The position numbers were made by a program, and so were the translations under genes. Shown here one piece after another: positions 24,101 through 39,100 of a DNA stretch of 64,000 bases. The notes beneath the pieces are model-generated. The model had not been told where the DNA came from. It did not search any database and worked only from the letters and a program-made list of their open reading frames with translations. Numbering within the stretch: the first letter of the stretch is position 1; each line of letters starts with the position of its first letter. The DNA is from Neoarius graeffei. Lineage: Eukaryota; Chordata; Actinopteri; Siluriformes; Ariidae. Where the stretch lies: NCBI RefSeq assembly GCF_027579695.1, contig NC_083587.1:33833732-33897731 (forward strand), written 5' to 3'.

Positions 24101-27100
24101 TTTTGTTGTTTGTGCTTCAGTTCACAAAGAAAATTCGATTTTTCTATTATAATTCTAATAAAATTATAATAGAACATTTGAATATAAATAATATATTCAT
24201 AATATACATTTAATATAAAGAATAATATATATCATTATTATTTATCTATGTAATGAGTGGCAAAGTTTGTTTGTTTGTTTATTTGTTTGTTTGTCTTGAC
24301 CTAACGTCACCATTTCTAGACTGATTTTTGCCAAATTTGGCAAATAGGTCGGGGGATGACCCGGAATTTTGCAGATATAAATAAAATTCATGTACGGGCC
24401 TCAGGGAGGTCCCTGGGGGCCACAGAATCCACCCACCCCCTCCCTCAATGCCTTTCATGTTACATTTATCAACACAAACTCTCGACAGATCACTAAATTT
24501 AGCACATAGGTACAGGAGAGAACCACAATTTGGCAGGACTCTGAAATTTCATTTTTGGGTCCCAGGGGGTCCCTGGTGGGCCCCTGAGTGGTGGATGTTT
24601 GGATTTTTGTTTGTCTTGGGTTAACATCACCATTGCTCGATGGATCTTCAACAAATTTGACATGGAAGTCTGGGGGCAACCCAGAATTCTGCAATGCTGG
24701 GTAACCTGCTGATATTATATAAATATACTACATAAATATAAAGAATAATAATTTATAATATAAAATTCAAATTCTATTATACCAAGCTTGCTCATTGAGG
24801 ATAGATTAGGGATAAAATTAGCTCATGTTTAAAGTCATTAAAATTCTGTAAAGCTGCTTTGTGATGATGTCTATTGTTAAAAGCGCTATACAAATAAACT
24901 TGACTTGACTATTTAATGCTAACACCTTGTTTGGCATCTTTTTTTGTAAGACTACTCATTTGACTCATTGCTCTAGTGCAAAACTGAAGAAGATCATTTT
25001 CAGATACCAGACATGTCATAACTGATCAAATCCATCCATCCGTCCATCCATCCATCCCTTATCTGTAGCCGCTTATCCTGTTCTACAGGGTCGCAGGCAA
25101 GCTGGAGCCTATCCCAGCTGACTACGGGCGAAAGGCGGGGTACACCCTGGACAAGTCGCCAGGTCATCACAGGGCTGACACATAGACACAGACAACCATT
25201 CACACTCACATTCACACCTACGGTCAATTTAGAGTCACCAGTTAACCTAACCTGCATGTCTTTGGACTGTGGGGGAAACCGGAGCACCCGGAGGAAACCC
25301 ACGCGGACACGGGGAGAACATGCAAACTCCACACAGAAAGGCCCTCGTCGGCCGCTGGGCTCGAACCCAGAACCTTCTTGCTGTGAGGTGACAGTGCTAA
25401 CCACTACACCACCGTGCCGCCCCATTTTAAGACAATGCTTTGAAAATTTTTAAGTCTAAAATGGAAACCTTTGACTATTTTTTTTTCTTTTCAGGCTTCA
25501 CCTGGAGATCTCGCATCTATTTTTAGTCTTTTCACTGAACCTCACCAATGTGGGAAACTCAGGTGTTATAAGGGAGCAGGATCTCATGTCCCCTTAGGAA
25601 AAAACAGGTGAAAATATGCTTTGATTAAACGTATACATTTTGTATTAAAGAAACATGTTACCTTAAAGTTCCCTGAACTCACATGATCTGCTCTCTCCCT
25701 TAACATTTTACAAACCGTTTCCATCACTTCTGTTCTCTTGCAGGTCTGAAGCATCTAGCAGGTTTACGAAACTGTGGACTTCAGGCTGGATGGGCATCTC
25801 CACCCACGCCGTAATGCTGCAGTTCACTTTATACAGCCCTGTTTATAACCTTTTTACTACGGTCACTATGCTTGGAGAAATGTCGTGCATGGGAGCTGTT
25901 CTATCCTCAGTCTTCGTTTACTCTACTAGACTTCATCACTCCGCCTCTGCCCTTGATTACTGCATTACAGCTGGAGAGGTGCGAAAGCAAGGGCAGTCTT
26001 ATCAGGCTTATCTTCCTGCTCATATCACATGACGCCTGGTAGTCAGTACAGTAGCAGGGCTGATAGCAATAGTTTTATTTCAAAGGTTATATTCATGGGG
26101 GTGATGGTATGTCGGATTTGAGAGTATATGAAAGTACTTTAAAAAAGTAAAAAGTTCTCAGCCTCACCCGGAAATAAGGGGCGTGACTCCCTTTTTGGGG
26201 TATAACTGAATACTATAAAGCCTTATATCACTGTCCACAAAAACTCAAATGAAAGAAGCAAACAAAGAAAAAAGGAGAGGAAAGAAAGCTTCGAGCTGGC
26301 GTGCTGTTGCTCCAGGACAATGCGCCCGTCCACACAGCACAGGTGGCAGTGGCACCAGCAGCCAAATGTGGCTTTGAACTGTTGCCCCATGCACCTTACT
26401 CATCCAACCTGGCACCGTCTGACCTCTGTCTGTTTCCCAAACTGATATCCCACTTGCGTGGTCGCCATTTTCAGAGTGATAATGAAGACATCCATGCTGT
26501 TAAGGAGCATCTGGAGGCTCAAGATGTGACCTTCTTCTGCGACAGGATAGCGAAGCTTGAACATCAGTGGATCAAGTGCATTGAAGTTAAAGGGGAACTG
26601 AAGTTATTTTTAAACTTGCTTTATTTCTTAGTTAACGTGTTTATTCAATTACGTTTTTGGTTTTATTAACCTTATATCATGACTCGTATTGGCATACAGT
26701 ATTATATTACACTTCTCGGCCTTTTCGGTTTTTAGCCATGTTGAATGTAGTTCGTATGGTCCACGGCAGGCATCACTGATCCACGTGATCTTCATGAGAC
26801 ATGCGAGACTTCAAAAGTGAAGTGTCAGCGCTGGCATTTTGAAAACTGTTGACACAGCGGCCAGATCGCCATATCATTCCAATTTAGATTCATTTCGAGA
26901 TTTGCCAGCTTCATCAGTGATGGAGTGTCAGTTCTGCGTGCTGTGGCGCGTGCACCTGAAGGCACGCCTCGGGCTGCGCGCGCACCGAGTGGACTCCAGC
27001 ATGCGTGCCGTGAATAAGGCGCACTTGAGCTCAATTAAGGAATGATGTGTTTGCCTATTTAAGGACTGTGCTGATGCATTTGCATCGCGAAGTATTACGA

Positions 27101-30100
27101 TACGCATTACCGAGCCTTTCTACCCGTTGTCTTGATTTCCTGTTTCACGTTCTTGTCCTTGTTTAACCGTTGATGTAGTGTTTGCGCCTCGACCGACCCG
27201 TATTCTCGTTTTTGATCTAGCCTGCCATTTTGGATTGTTTGCCTGTGTATATATTGTCTCACTGTATATATATTCTGCACTTTATTAAACTGTATACGTC
27301 TGCACATACATCCGTCTCCCTCGCGTACGTGACATGGAGATTATTCTGTACGACTTCAAACCAACGTGGAGTAGAGAAGAGTTGGAAAGATGACAGGATA
27401 AGGACGAGTCCATCGTGCTGGTGTTTACGTCATGACTGTCGCACAATTAAAACGTGCCAGATCAGTCGGCTGGTGGGTTTTCAAAATAATAAATACAGTA
27501 CATGCATGTATTTTTGGGATAAATACATATTATACTGAGTGCATTTCCCACATAATCCTCACTAAGGTTTCGGACAGCACTACAAAATGGTGTTCCCACT
27601 ATATAGTGCCCTATATAGTGAGTAGGGAGCGATTTTGGACACAGGGAAAACTTCCGGCTTGATTACATCAGCATACAAAGGAGGGCGTGCGCGTCTTTTG
27701 ACAACGTTGGCAGATGTTGGTCGCTTTGATTTCCGCTGTACATTTTACTTCCGTCCTACGATGTCTCGCACAGGTCTCAGCCAATCTCGTTTGCTTTGAC
27801 ATATGGACTGTACATAGCATGTTTCAAACACTCATAACTTGCTATAGCAGTGACAAAATAGCTGTCAGAAATGCATTCCGATATTTTATAAAATTAGATA
27901 AATAGAATTTTGATCATTAAAAATTTGACTTGGGCGGCACGGTGGTGTAGTGGTTAGCGCTGCCGCCTCACAGCAAGAAGGTCCGGGTTCGAGCCCCGTG
28001 GACGGCGAGGGCCTTTCTGTGCGGAGTTTGCATGTTCTCCCCGTGTCCGCGTGGGTTTCCTCCGGGTGCTCCGGTTTCCCCCACAGTCCAAAGACATGCA
28101 GGTTAGGTTAACTGGTGACTAAATTGACTGTAGGTGTGAATGTGAGTATGAATGGTTGTCTGTGTCTATGTGTCAGCCCTGTGATGACCTGGCGACTTGT
28201 CCAGGGTGTACCCCGCCTTTCGCCCGTAGTCAGCTGGGATAGGCTCCAGCTTGCCTGCGACCCTGTAGAAGGATAAAGTGGCTAGAGATGATGAGATGAG
28301 ATGAAATGATTAAGGTTGTACTCAACTGGAATCAAAAAAACACTAGATTTATAGTCAGGAATTTGCCAAAATTTACATATTTTATTTATTAAATAATGAT
28401 GCTTCTTTTTTCTTTTTTTTTCAAAGCTGGGATGTCCATGAAACAAATTAATTCTTGTTATACAAGCTGTTTTCTCACCATCTTATATATTTTTTTCTCT
28501 TTATAAAAAAGATCGACTGTTATGAATCTTATATGAATATGCTGTGAGTGGATCTTTTTTTTTTCTTAGCCACTTCCATCTCTTTACCCCTGCAGCTTCT
28601 GCTGCTCTTCCTCACTCTGCTTCAACTCTACTGTCAAACATATGTCATCACTCAGAGAGGACGGCGTTACTGGACAGACTTACGGAACTGGCTAGAAGTA
28701 ATTTCCATAGCTCTTATACAGTGTGTCTTAATTTCCTTGTGCTATAGATCACACTGACAACTAATCACATACATTATCTCTGTCATGCAGGTGACTGCAG
28801 TCCTGCTGAGTCTTCTGTGCTTCGGCTGTTCGGTGCATCATTTCACACTGATCGCAGATACAGTGGAACGTCTGCAAAGAGAAGATTTCAAAACATTTGT
28901 CGACTTAAGTTCTGCTGCCTCTTGGGAACAGGTAGTAGACATATACAGTACCGGTGAAAAGTTTGGACACACCAAGTCATTCATAGGTTTTTGTGTCTTT
29001 TGACTACATGGTAGAACAATACCGAAGACATCAAAACTATGAAACAAAAGTGTTAAAAAGCAAAATATGTTTGATATTTTAGATTCCTCAAATGTTGTTT
29101 AATATTTTAGATTCCCCCGTTTACCTTGATGACGCTTTTCACTCTATCGGCATTATCTTAACCAGCTTCATGAGGGAGTCACCTGGAATACTTTTCAATT
29201 AACAGGTGCCTTGTCAAAAGTTAATTACTGCAATTTCTTGCCTTCTTAGTGCGTTTGAGATCAAACAGTAAAGAGTAAATAATACAGTAAACAGCCCTAT
29301 TCCACAACTGTAGTAATCCATATTATGCCAAGAACCGCCCAGCTAAGTAAAGAGAAACGACATCCGTCATTACTTTAAAGTGAATGTAATGTCCCTAAAC
29401 CACTTTTTTCCTTGTACAAAGCAACAATCATTATGTTGCTTGACCATGTGTTTTCGAACCATAGCTGATCCAAAAGGCCATAAGTTAATAGAAAATCAGT
29501 AAGACACGGAATCTGCCAAGACTGAACCAAAAGATCCTGAAGGAGTGCGTGACATCACACATGTAACAATCCAGGTATCAATTTCGTTCCGGTGCACAGC
29601 AGTGGTTAGACCAGTCTCGATATGGAATCACGTTTTGGAGAGAATTCTGATAGTGATCGGGATTCTTATATGTCGGATGAAGAGGCAGAAGATTATCAAG
29701 GATATTCCAAGCCCCCAAGACGAGAAACTGCCAGTTCACTCAGTTCACAACAGTCCCACTCACCACCGATAGTGCACCACCAGTCAGAGAGAATTGGAAA
29801 CCCAGATTAGTTTGTGGATTATTATTCTAATCTGGCCACTGCAAAATATCTCATCTCATCTCATTATCTCTAGACGCTTTATCCTGTTCTACAGGGTCGC
29901 AGGCAAGCTGGAGCCTATCCCAGCTGACTACGGGCGAAAGGCGGGGTACACCCTGGACAAGTCGCCAGGTCATCACAGGGCTGACACATAGACACAGACA
30001 ACCATTCACACTCACATTCACACCTACGCTCAATTTAGAGTCACCAGTTAACCTAACCTGCATGTCTTTGGACTGTGGGGGAAACCGGAGCACCCGGAGG

Positions 30101-33100
30101 AAACCCACGCGGACACGGGGAGAACATGCAAACTCCACACAGAAAGGCCCTCGCCAGCCGCTGGGCTCGAACCCAGGACCTTCTTGCTGTGAGGCGACAG
30201 CGCTAACCACTACACCACTGTGCCGCCCCGCTGCAAAATATAGGGAAAATATTTACATGTACCTCAGTAAATGCAGAATTATAATCTTTAAAACGTACAC
30301 TTATTCAGTGTAATTATTGAAAGAAAATATGAAGTGGGTGATAATAGGGGAATCGACGAACTGTCCAAATGTCAGATCAAATGTCATTTATTAAATAAAT
30401 GGGTTTCTTTTTTGCTCCAATAATTCCCATGTGGTTGTTCTGGTGGTGATGAATACTTGGTGAATCAGATTTATTATCAGTAGGCGATACAAAATCTGCC
30501 CGCTTCGTTTTCACAAACCTGACCCACTGCCGCTTTAGATGAGTGACATTTCTCAAACTCATGAACCGAATGTCCTGTTGTATATGGATTTGAACATCCA
30601 AACACAACTCGGCGCTTTCCCATCGTTATTTTTTAAGATTCCAACAACAATGTCCAGTTTCAGTGAGTAAACAAGCACAGAGTCAGATGAACGGAAATTA
30701 CCCAGATAACCGGGGTTCCACGCATGACGTCATGCGAGATTTGCCCTGAGGCAAGGCTGCCTTTTTCCGGGATCCAGAAGCCGCGATTTATCGATAGTTT
30801 TGTGCTTGATAATAAAATAACAAATAATTAATATTATTTTTCCCCCTGCTTTATTAATTCATTTTCGTCGTTACTAATGATATATATTCATTTTAAAGCA
30901 TTACAATAAGGCATTACATACACTAAGACATGAAGTGGCTTCTAATTAATAAAAATAAAGAAAAAACATTGAATTCAAAGGTGTGTCCAAACTTTTGACT
31001 GATACTGTAGAGATGTTGCAGATTAATCTTACCTAGAATTTGACTCTCCAGCTTCTGAATTGGTCAAAAGACCTGTCATGGCGACTGCAAGCACAAATGC
31101 AATACAGTATTTAGGCAGTTCAATTCAAACTCTTAGTGTCGTTCATTTGAGAAGCTTGGAACGCAGAAATCCTTTTTAAAATGCAGATCCAAACACCTGA
31201 CTTGAGGCGATGTTAAAGAGGTGAACTCTGACCTCTTACAAGTAAGCACCGGTGAAGTCCGATTGCAGTAATCATGAGCATACCACAGGAAATCTAAATT
31301 ATTACATAAATTATTAAATTATCTATTGAAGATTTTTGCATGGACGTTTCCGTCCCCTCACACAACCCTCATGGTTTGGTCTGGTTTACATTTGTGCAGC
31401 ATGAAACTGAAAAGCAAAAGTCTCAGTTTCTATCTGATCTGCACTTGGCCCAAGTGAAAATGTTGTCAAGGGAAAAAACAAACCGTGTACTCAACTGTAC
31501 CATGGGTATAAAACATGACACAAATGTTTGTCACTCAAGGGTAAAGCTTTTGTCCCTTTGGTGTGTATCCTTCCGCTGGGGAAATGACTGTAGTGTACAT
31601 TTAAGGCTCATTTAACTACATAATTGGACTCTAAGGATCCCTGCTGAACCTTTGAGCAAACATAATTTTATTGTGTATATTGTCTGCGACCTGGAACCGG
31701 ATAAGCGGCAGGAAATGGATGGATGGATTGTTGATACCATTGGGAACGAAAATCTCCCTGTACTGTACATTTGTTACTGACGGTGCAGGAAAGCCAGAGA
31801 TGGGTGGATGTAATGGCATAGTTTCTTTAACCAGTTACTGTATATGGGCAATTCTTCAGCACTCAGCAGAGAGGCCAAAATGATGAAATTATTAAGACTG
31901 CCTTAACTTGTCAGCTCACTGATGTTACTAAAGTATGGAATCCAAGGCAAAATGTACTGAAAACCATATTTAAAACTCATCACCCCAGTGTCGCTTCAGA
32001 GAAATCTTGGTTTGAATTTTAAGAAACGAACGTTCAGTTTTTTCTAACGTAATTCTGTTACTGACTTTTCTTTCCTTATAAAAGATTTTGCGTTCAGAGT
32101 TAAACATGGCCAATATTTCTGTGCTTTTTTTAGGGTCAAAAGATACCCCATACATTGTGAATTTGTTATTTAATACCATTATCTTGAGCACTGCAACGAA
32201 AAAAAGTTACCATATTTTGCTGTGAATGTAATTCTATTAAGGGCAGCCCGATGATGTAGTGGTTAGCACTGTCGCATCACAGCAAGAAGGTTCTGGGTTT
32301 GAGCCCAGTGGCTGACGGGGGCCTTTCTGTATGGAGTTTACATGTTCTCCCCGTGTCCATGTGGGTTTCCTCCGGGTGTTCCGGTTTTCCCCACAGTCCA
32401 AAGACATGCAGGTTAGGTTAACTGGTGACTCTAAATTGACCGTAGGTGTGAGTGTGAATGGTTGTTTATCTCTATACTATGTCAGCCCTGTGATGATCTG
32501 GCGACTTGTCCAGGGTGTACCCCACCTCTTGCCCGTAGTCAGCTGGGATAGGCTCCAGCTTGCCCGAAACCCTGCACAGGATAAGCGGTTACGGATAATG
32601 GATGGATGTAATTCCATTACCAAAAGTATTTGAGTAATTTCATCAGCATTCAACACATAGGCAGACAGACGAGGATATCAGTAATGAAGAAAAACAAGGA
32701 GCAAATAGGGAGCACTTGCGGTACAACAAACAGAGGGTTGAATATAATAATTCCAGATTGTAAAATAAAACTGCTCTATTTTGGATTAATTTAAAGGGAA
32801 TACATGGAAAATAACCTCTATATGAACTCTTTGTCTTCGACAGTGCACTCAATCACTATATGGGCTCCTTATGTTCATTGTTCTGATTAAATGTTGCTTC
32901 TTGCTACGGCTAAATGAAACCATGGCCACAGCTGTATCTACAATGATGGTCATCTTCTCCAGCCTGCTTTGGCCTCTGGTACACACACATTCACATTGAG
33001 AACACACTGATTTGAATGAAGTTGTGCAGCCTGCTTGATTTTTTGCTTTTTGATTTCAGGTAATTGGTGTGATCCTTGTTTTTGCTTTCTCCACCCTGGG

Positions 33101-36100
33101 GAACCTGGTCACCTTGCCAAAATCAGTTTATTCTGTTATTACACATGGGTTTGGTAGTGGAAAGCTTGGTGATCTGCACAAAAATCAAGCTTCTTGGACG
33201 CTTTGCTGCTACGGAGCCTTAATCTGCATAGTGTCTTTTGCACTGAAAGCGATGGTACGAGGGTGTGTAGCAAGTTCACTGAAAGAATACAGTCCACTTT
33301 GAATAATACACATTAATACTCCTTCAAACTGTTTCTTTCATTTGCATTGATGTTTAACAGGCAGCTGGTGTTGTCGGTTCAGTCGTGAAAAGGGCAAAGC
33401 GTAAAAGGAGAAAACATCATCTGTCTGTGACCGAGATCTGCGCTTATATCCAGGATGTGGCACTGGCACTTGTTGGCAAAGGCAGACAGAAATGGGCTGT
33501 TCATATTAACAGTAATGTAAGGGACATTTTAATACTGTATGTGCCTTTCTATGGGTGTTCATAAACATATTTTTGCTTTTACAAAGCTTAGACATCAACA
33601 GGGCTGAGGACTTAACAGAATAGGCGAGAGCAGGGGGGCTTGGAATGGGGGAGACTTGGGGCAGTTTGTATTCCCAGAAATTAATCTCAACCAATCAGGT
33701 TTTAGATTATGTCAGAAGTCAGATGTTACCCCTTAACCTGCTTTTGCGCCAGAACAAGTTGTTCCTGGAGCAAGTTGCCTCGGTGCAATTACGCGTCTAA
33801 ACACAATTTGTTCCGGAACAAGTTGGCACCAGTGGGTGCAACTTGCTCCTCCTTTCAAGGTGGCGCAACTTGTTCTGGAACATCTTGTTCCTGCTTACCA
33901 TCTAAACAAGATCAGTGGCAAGTAGAAGGGCTTATGCATGTGCAGTAGCATTCATCCAAGTCATTTATCATCTGGACAAGGCCGCTTTGCAGCAAATTTG
34001 TACCTTTCATAGCTCCAGACTGAGCGTTGTACCGGTTGGACAACGAGAAGAACTACTGTTATCAACGTAAACATAAAAGTGATTCTCTTCCGCTGTTGAT
34101 GTTCTTGGAACATCCTGATGCGACGCTGTGCATTTGTGTTCTGCATCCTTCATCTCCGTCTTTTTCTTATAAGAGCCATGAAAACGTTGAAAAACATGAA
34201 AGCATGCCTTTTGTCATCACCCACCATTTTGCTTCTGATCACTGATTTGCGCATGCACACTTTCGTGTTCACCTGTCTAACTTCCGGTTTGCCACTGATA
34301 GAGCGTGAGCGTGTAAACACAAAGAAAAGTGGGCACAACTTTTTCCTGGCGCAACCTGTTCCCACTGCCCATGTAAAAAGCAGCTTTAGAGTAACCTACT
34401 TCCTTTGGAGCCACGAAGCTGGACACTGCAGTAAGGTCTGTGCAGTTAAATATTTTTGTCAACCAAAACATGTATTTTCTACTTCGCCTCCACCTCCATT
34501 CTATGGTGTAATGTATGCTGGGGAATTTGGGATTTGTTAGGAATTAAAGTATGTAGCCTGGAGTTACCATGTACAATATTATTTATTAAACTTCAATTCT
34601 GGGGAAAAACATTTAAGGATTTTTTTTTCCAAAATGGCCAGATGGGGAGAGCTGGGACAGTTCATTATGATAGTTTTTTTTCTTGTGGTTTACAAGTATA
34701 AAATTGTTTTAAATGTTTGTTAAACATGTGGGTGTGTCCCTGCATGAGGATTAAGCTTATTTCATTCCTTCGTGAGAATGGAGCTGTTTTGTCGAGTCAG
34801 GTTTTGGGTAAACTGACATTTTTCTATCGCTGAACCAGCATTGTGTGTTCATCCAGTTCATATGTTACAAGTCTCATCTCATTATCTCATCTCATTATCT
34901 GTAGCCGCTTTATCCTTCTACAGGGTCGCAGGCAAGCTGGAGCCTATCCCAGCTGACTACGGGCGAAAGGCGGGGTACACCCTGGACAAGTCGCCAGGTC
35001 ATCACAGGGCTGACACATAGACACAGACAACCATTCACACTCACATTCACACCTACGGTCAATTTAGAGTCACCAGTTAACCTAACCTGCATGTCTTTGG
35101 ACTGTGGGGGAAACCGGAGCACCCGGAGGAAACCCACGCGGACACGGGGAGAACATGCAAACTCCACACAGAAAGGCCCTCGCCGGCCCCGGGGCTCGAA
35201 CCCAGGACCTTCTTGCTGTGAGGCGACAGCGCTAACCACTACACCACCGTGCCGCCCTATGTTACAAGTTTTTTAGAATAAATAAAATTAAACATGGGCG
35301 GCACGGTGGTGTAGTGGTTAGCGCTGTCGCCTCACAGCAAGAAGGTCCGGGTTCGAGCCCCGTGGCCGGCGAGGGCCTTTCTGTGTGGAGTTTGCATGTT
35401 CTCCCCGTGTCCGCATGGGTTTCCTCCGGGTGCTCCGGTTTCCCCCACAGTCCAAAGACATGCAGGTTAGGTTAACTGGTGACTCTAAATTGAGCGTAGG
35501 TGTGAATGTGAGTGTGAATGGTTGTCTGTGTCTATGTGTCAGCCCTGTGATGACCTGGCGACTTGTCCAGGATGTACCCTGCCTTTCACCCGTAGTCAGC
35601 TGGGATAGGCTCCAGCTTGCCTGCGACCCTGTAGAACAGGATAAAGCGGCTAGAGATAATGAGATGAGATGAGAAAACGTGAAGTCTGAAGGCCAGTTTA
35701 TGTGACAAGCTGAGAAACTAATGTTGTGGTAAGAGGGTATAGTGAATCCTCTCTAATGCCATATGAATGTGACGCAACCTGCAAAGAATTTCACACAATC
35801 TACAAAAGCTGAAAACGTGTCCCAAGTCTCCCCGCTCTCCCCTACATGAAAGAGGATTGGTAAGACAATAAATAAGTAACCACACAAGAACAAAAAATCC
35901 AGATTGGGGGACTACATGTGCTTGTATGCATAGATTCAAATATTTTTATATCACTGATTACATTATTATGATCACTGAGAATGTGAAAGAAATCATTACA
36001 AACCTGATCATGTAACAGATTACCATTTCTGTTTTTGCGCAGAATTTCGTCCTGGAAGAGTTTGAGGATCTCGTTGATGAGCTCCTGCTCAAGCTCAATG

Positions 36101-39100
36101 TCATTTACAGTAGCGATGAAGACCAGAACTACTATCCGGACCAGGGTCCTCTCCAATCGGGATATGAGTACAGTTCAGAGGTAGACTTTATAACTATTCA
36201 ACCATCTCTTATACTCCATCTATTCATCTTTATACTGCAATGCTGCTACCTTCTCAAATCGGATTGATCAGAAGCTGAGTATTAATTGTGCATCACAGAA
36301 GCTCTAGTAGTAGGGCCAAGTGCAATGCAAATCACAGGTTTATGTAAAAATGCATTCATTCAAATGCATTAACATTTCTAGTAATCCAGTAGCTATGACG
36401 CTGCTTCACAGATTTTAAGACTAAACATAAGCAGATAAACACATACTGGGCACGGTGGTGTAGTGGTTAGCACTGTTGCCTCACAGCAAGAAGGTTCTGG
36501 GTTCGAGCCCAGTGGCCGACGGGGGCCTTTCTGTGTCAGCTGGGATAGGCTCCAGCTTGCCTGCGACCCTGTAGAACAGGATGAACGGCTACAGATAATG
36601 GATGGATGGAAGGAGTCTCCAGTGTCAGCACTTTTGCAACAGTTAGTAATGTTTCTGCTATAGGAGAATCTTCAAGATGGAGGGTTTTGTGTTTCTTAGT
36701 AAGATGAAAAACTGTGTTTTAGTGTTACTAAGTAACAGGAATTCACTTGTCTCACAGACCTTCCACAATCTTAAATAAAACTGTCAAATTTTAATTGAAA
36801 AGGTATGACGTGTCATTCTTTAATTAATAAAACGTAATCATCGGCAGATTGCTTTGGTGTAAGAGGAATGAAACACTTTAGGGTCTGCTGTTATAGGAAA
36901 GTGATGAACTTTGGGGTGGGGAGAGTAACTCTGCTTTGTTATTGTTATCACACCACCTTGTCATTGAGGATTTTCCTAGAACTGTAACACACCCGTCATA
37001 TTTATTCTGTATTTATTCAGGTTGGTGATGAAAACAAGATGGAGGAAATGGAAATAATGCCAAGGATGTCTTGTGAATTTTTATACCCTGATGAAGAAAG
37101 CCGTCTCAGGTAAATTCCTTCTTAGAATTTAAAAGTAGACGGCCTTTTGATTTCATAAAATCGGTGAAATTTGGTTCCCTCTGAAATTTGGTCATTGTGA
37201 TATACACTACTGTTCAAAAGTTTGGGGTCACTTTGGAATGTCCTTATTTCTGAAAGAAAAGCACTGTTCTTTTCAATGAAGATCACTTTAAACTAATCAG
37301 AAATCCACTCTATACATTGCTAATGTGGTAAATGACTATTCTAGCTGCAAATGTCTGGTTTTTGGTGCAATATCTCCATAGGTGTATAGAGGCCCATTTC
37401 CAGCAACTCTCACTCCAGTGTTCTAAAGGCCAATTTATGCTGACAACGCAGTCCTCGCAGATGGCGTCACAGATAGCGTCTGCGTAGCCCCCCCACCTTC
37501 GCAGACGCTCTGCGCGCACCTCCCAAAAATTGTGACCACCGCAGAAGCCTCGCAGACAGCGTCGCAGACAAGAAGGCTCTGATTGGTCCACTCTACATCC
37601 GCTGTACACGCACTTCCGCTTCCCTACTTTCCCGGTTTGGTTTGTTTTCACTACCGCAATTTTTAAAAACACGAGCGAAGATGGAGCAGCACGAAGAGCG
37701 GTTGATCGAGGAAGTGAGGAAGTACGTACATCTATACGACTCCAGTTCTAGTCATTATAAGTAACCGGAGGATAAACACTCCACTAACCACACCCGCCAA
37801 CTACTCCTAGTGATTTCGCGACTTCGTGCCCCCTTGCGTTGTGGCGGTGAATAACATCGCGCACGCCTATTACTCCCCGCTCAACGATAAATTACAACTG
37901 TCTGCGAAAAGCTATCTGCGAAAGCCTTGTCGCAAGAGCATGCAGAGGTCCTAATGGTACAATGTGTTTGCTCATTGCCTCAGAAGGCTAATGGATGATT
38001 AGAAAACCCTTGTACAATCATGTTAGCACAGCTGAAAACAGTTGAGCTCTTTAGAGAAGCTATAAAACTGACCTTCCTTTGAGCAGATTGAGTTTCTGGA
38101 GCATCACATTTGTGGGGTCGATTAAATGCTCAAAATGGCCAGAAAAATGTCTTGACTATATTTTCGATTCATTTTACAACTTATGGTGGTAAATAAAAGT
38201 GTGACTTTTCATGGAAAACACAAAATTGTCTGGGTGACCCCAAACTTTTGAACGGTAGTGTACCTTTATTTAATTTGAAGGGATGCCCTGAGCAAATAAT
38301 GTGCATGAAATCGCTCGCTTCGCACAGTCAAGTAGACCGAGGAAGTGCATGTGTGCATACACACTTACCTTTGAGCGTGCACTGACAGTTCCATCATTCT
38401 GTCACTAAACGAACAGCTGATCACACCTAGGTGCTCACTGAGTGCCGATATTTATTAGTTGGGCCCTGCGTTTCCTTTCCTTCGCACCATGACGTCTTTT
38501 CTTCTCACTTTCCGTTACTGTAGTCGGTCTTTGGTGCTTCATTCGCACACTCACGTCCTCCATTTTCCTCTTCTGTTTGAAATTTGTATCCCACAGTGCC
38601 TTGCGCGAACGGGGAAAGCCCACCACGTGATGCATGATGTAGTCTCTTGTATTGTGTCACGGTGAAGCAAGAAAAAATAGTGGAGAATTTAGGGCCACAT
38701 GGCCCTATATTCATTAATTGTTCTATTTTTAAAAAATGAATAAAATTGGAAGTCTGTAATTTGAATTCAGTGCTTTCAGTCCACTAAACAAAAATAATTG
38801 GATGTCAGGGAAAATTCTTTTTATGACTTAAATTTGAAAAATCTGAAAGGCGGTTTACCTTTAAATGAACCTCAGTTTTGATACAATTCACATAAATGTA
38901 GTGGTTTCTCAGTGCTTAACACTTAACTGCTCAACACTGTGCTTGGAATGTACTCTGGATGAAACCGTATGCCAAATGTATAAATGTAAATAACGCCAGC
39001 TCCGTAAATATGTACTTGTATCATTACAAGGTCACTGCTTGAATGGGACACTCTGCTTGAATGGCACTTTAGACGAAGTGGGGAAACAATCCATGACTGG

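Larger units (their letters stand above)
28952..31008. mobile_element. Tc1-type element, interrupted
   Basis: Ends CAGTACCGGTGAAAAGTTTG and (31008 side) CCAAACTTTTGACTGATACTG. Its internal sequence near 29130-29370 matches 3208-3303 and 3690-3760 in reverse. A long foreign segment (about 29380-30893) and a SINE interrupt it. Confidence 0.55.

Noticed and set aside
28570..28595. Alternative upstream acceptor for the exon at 28596
   Set aside because: Starting after the TAG at 28567-28569 gives a frame that stops within the exon; the CAG at 28593-28595 keeps phase 0.
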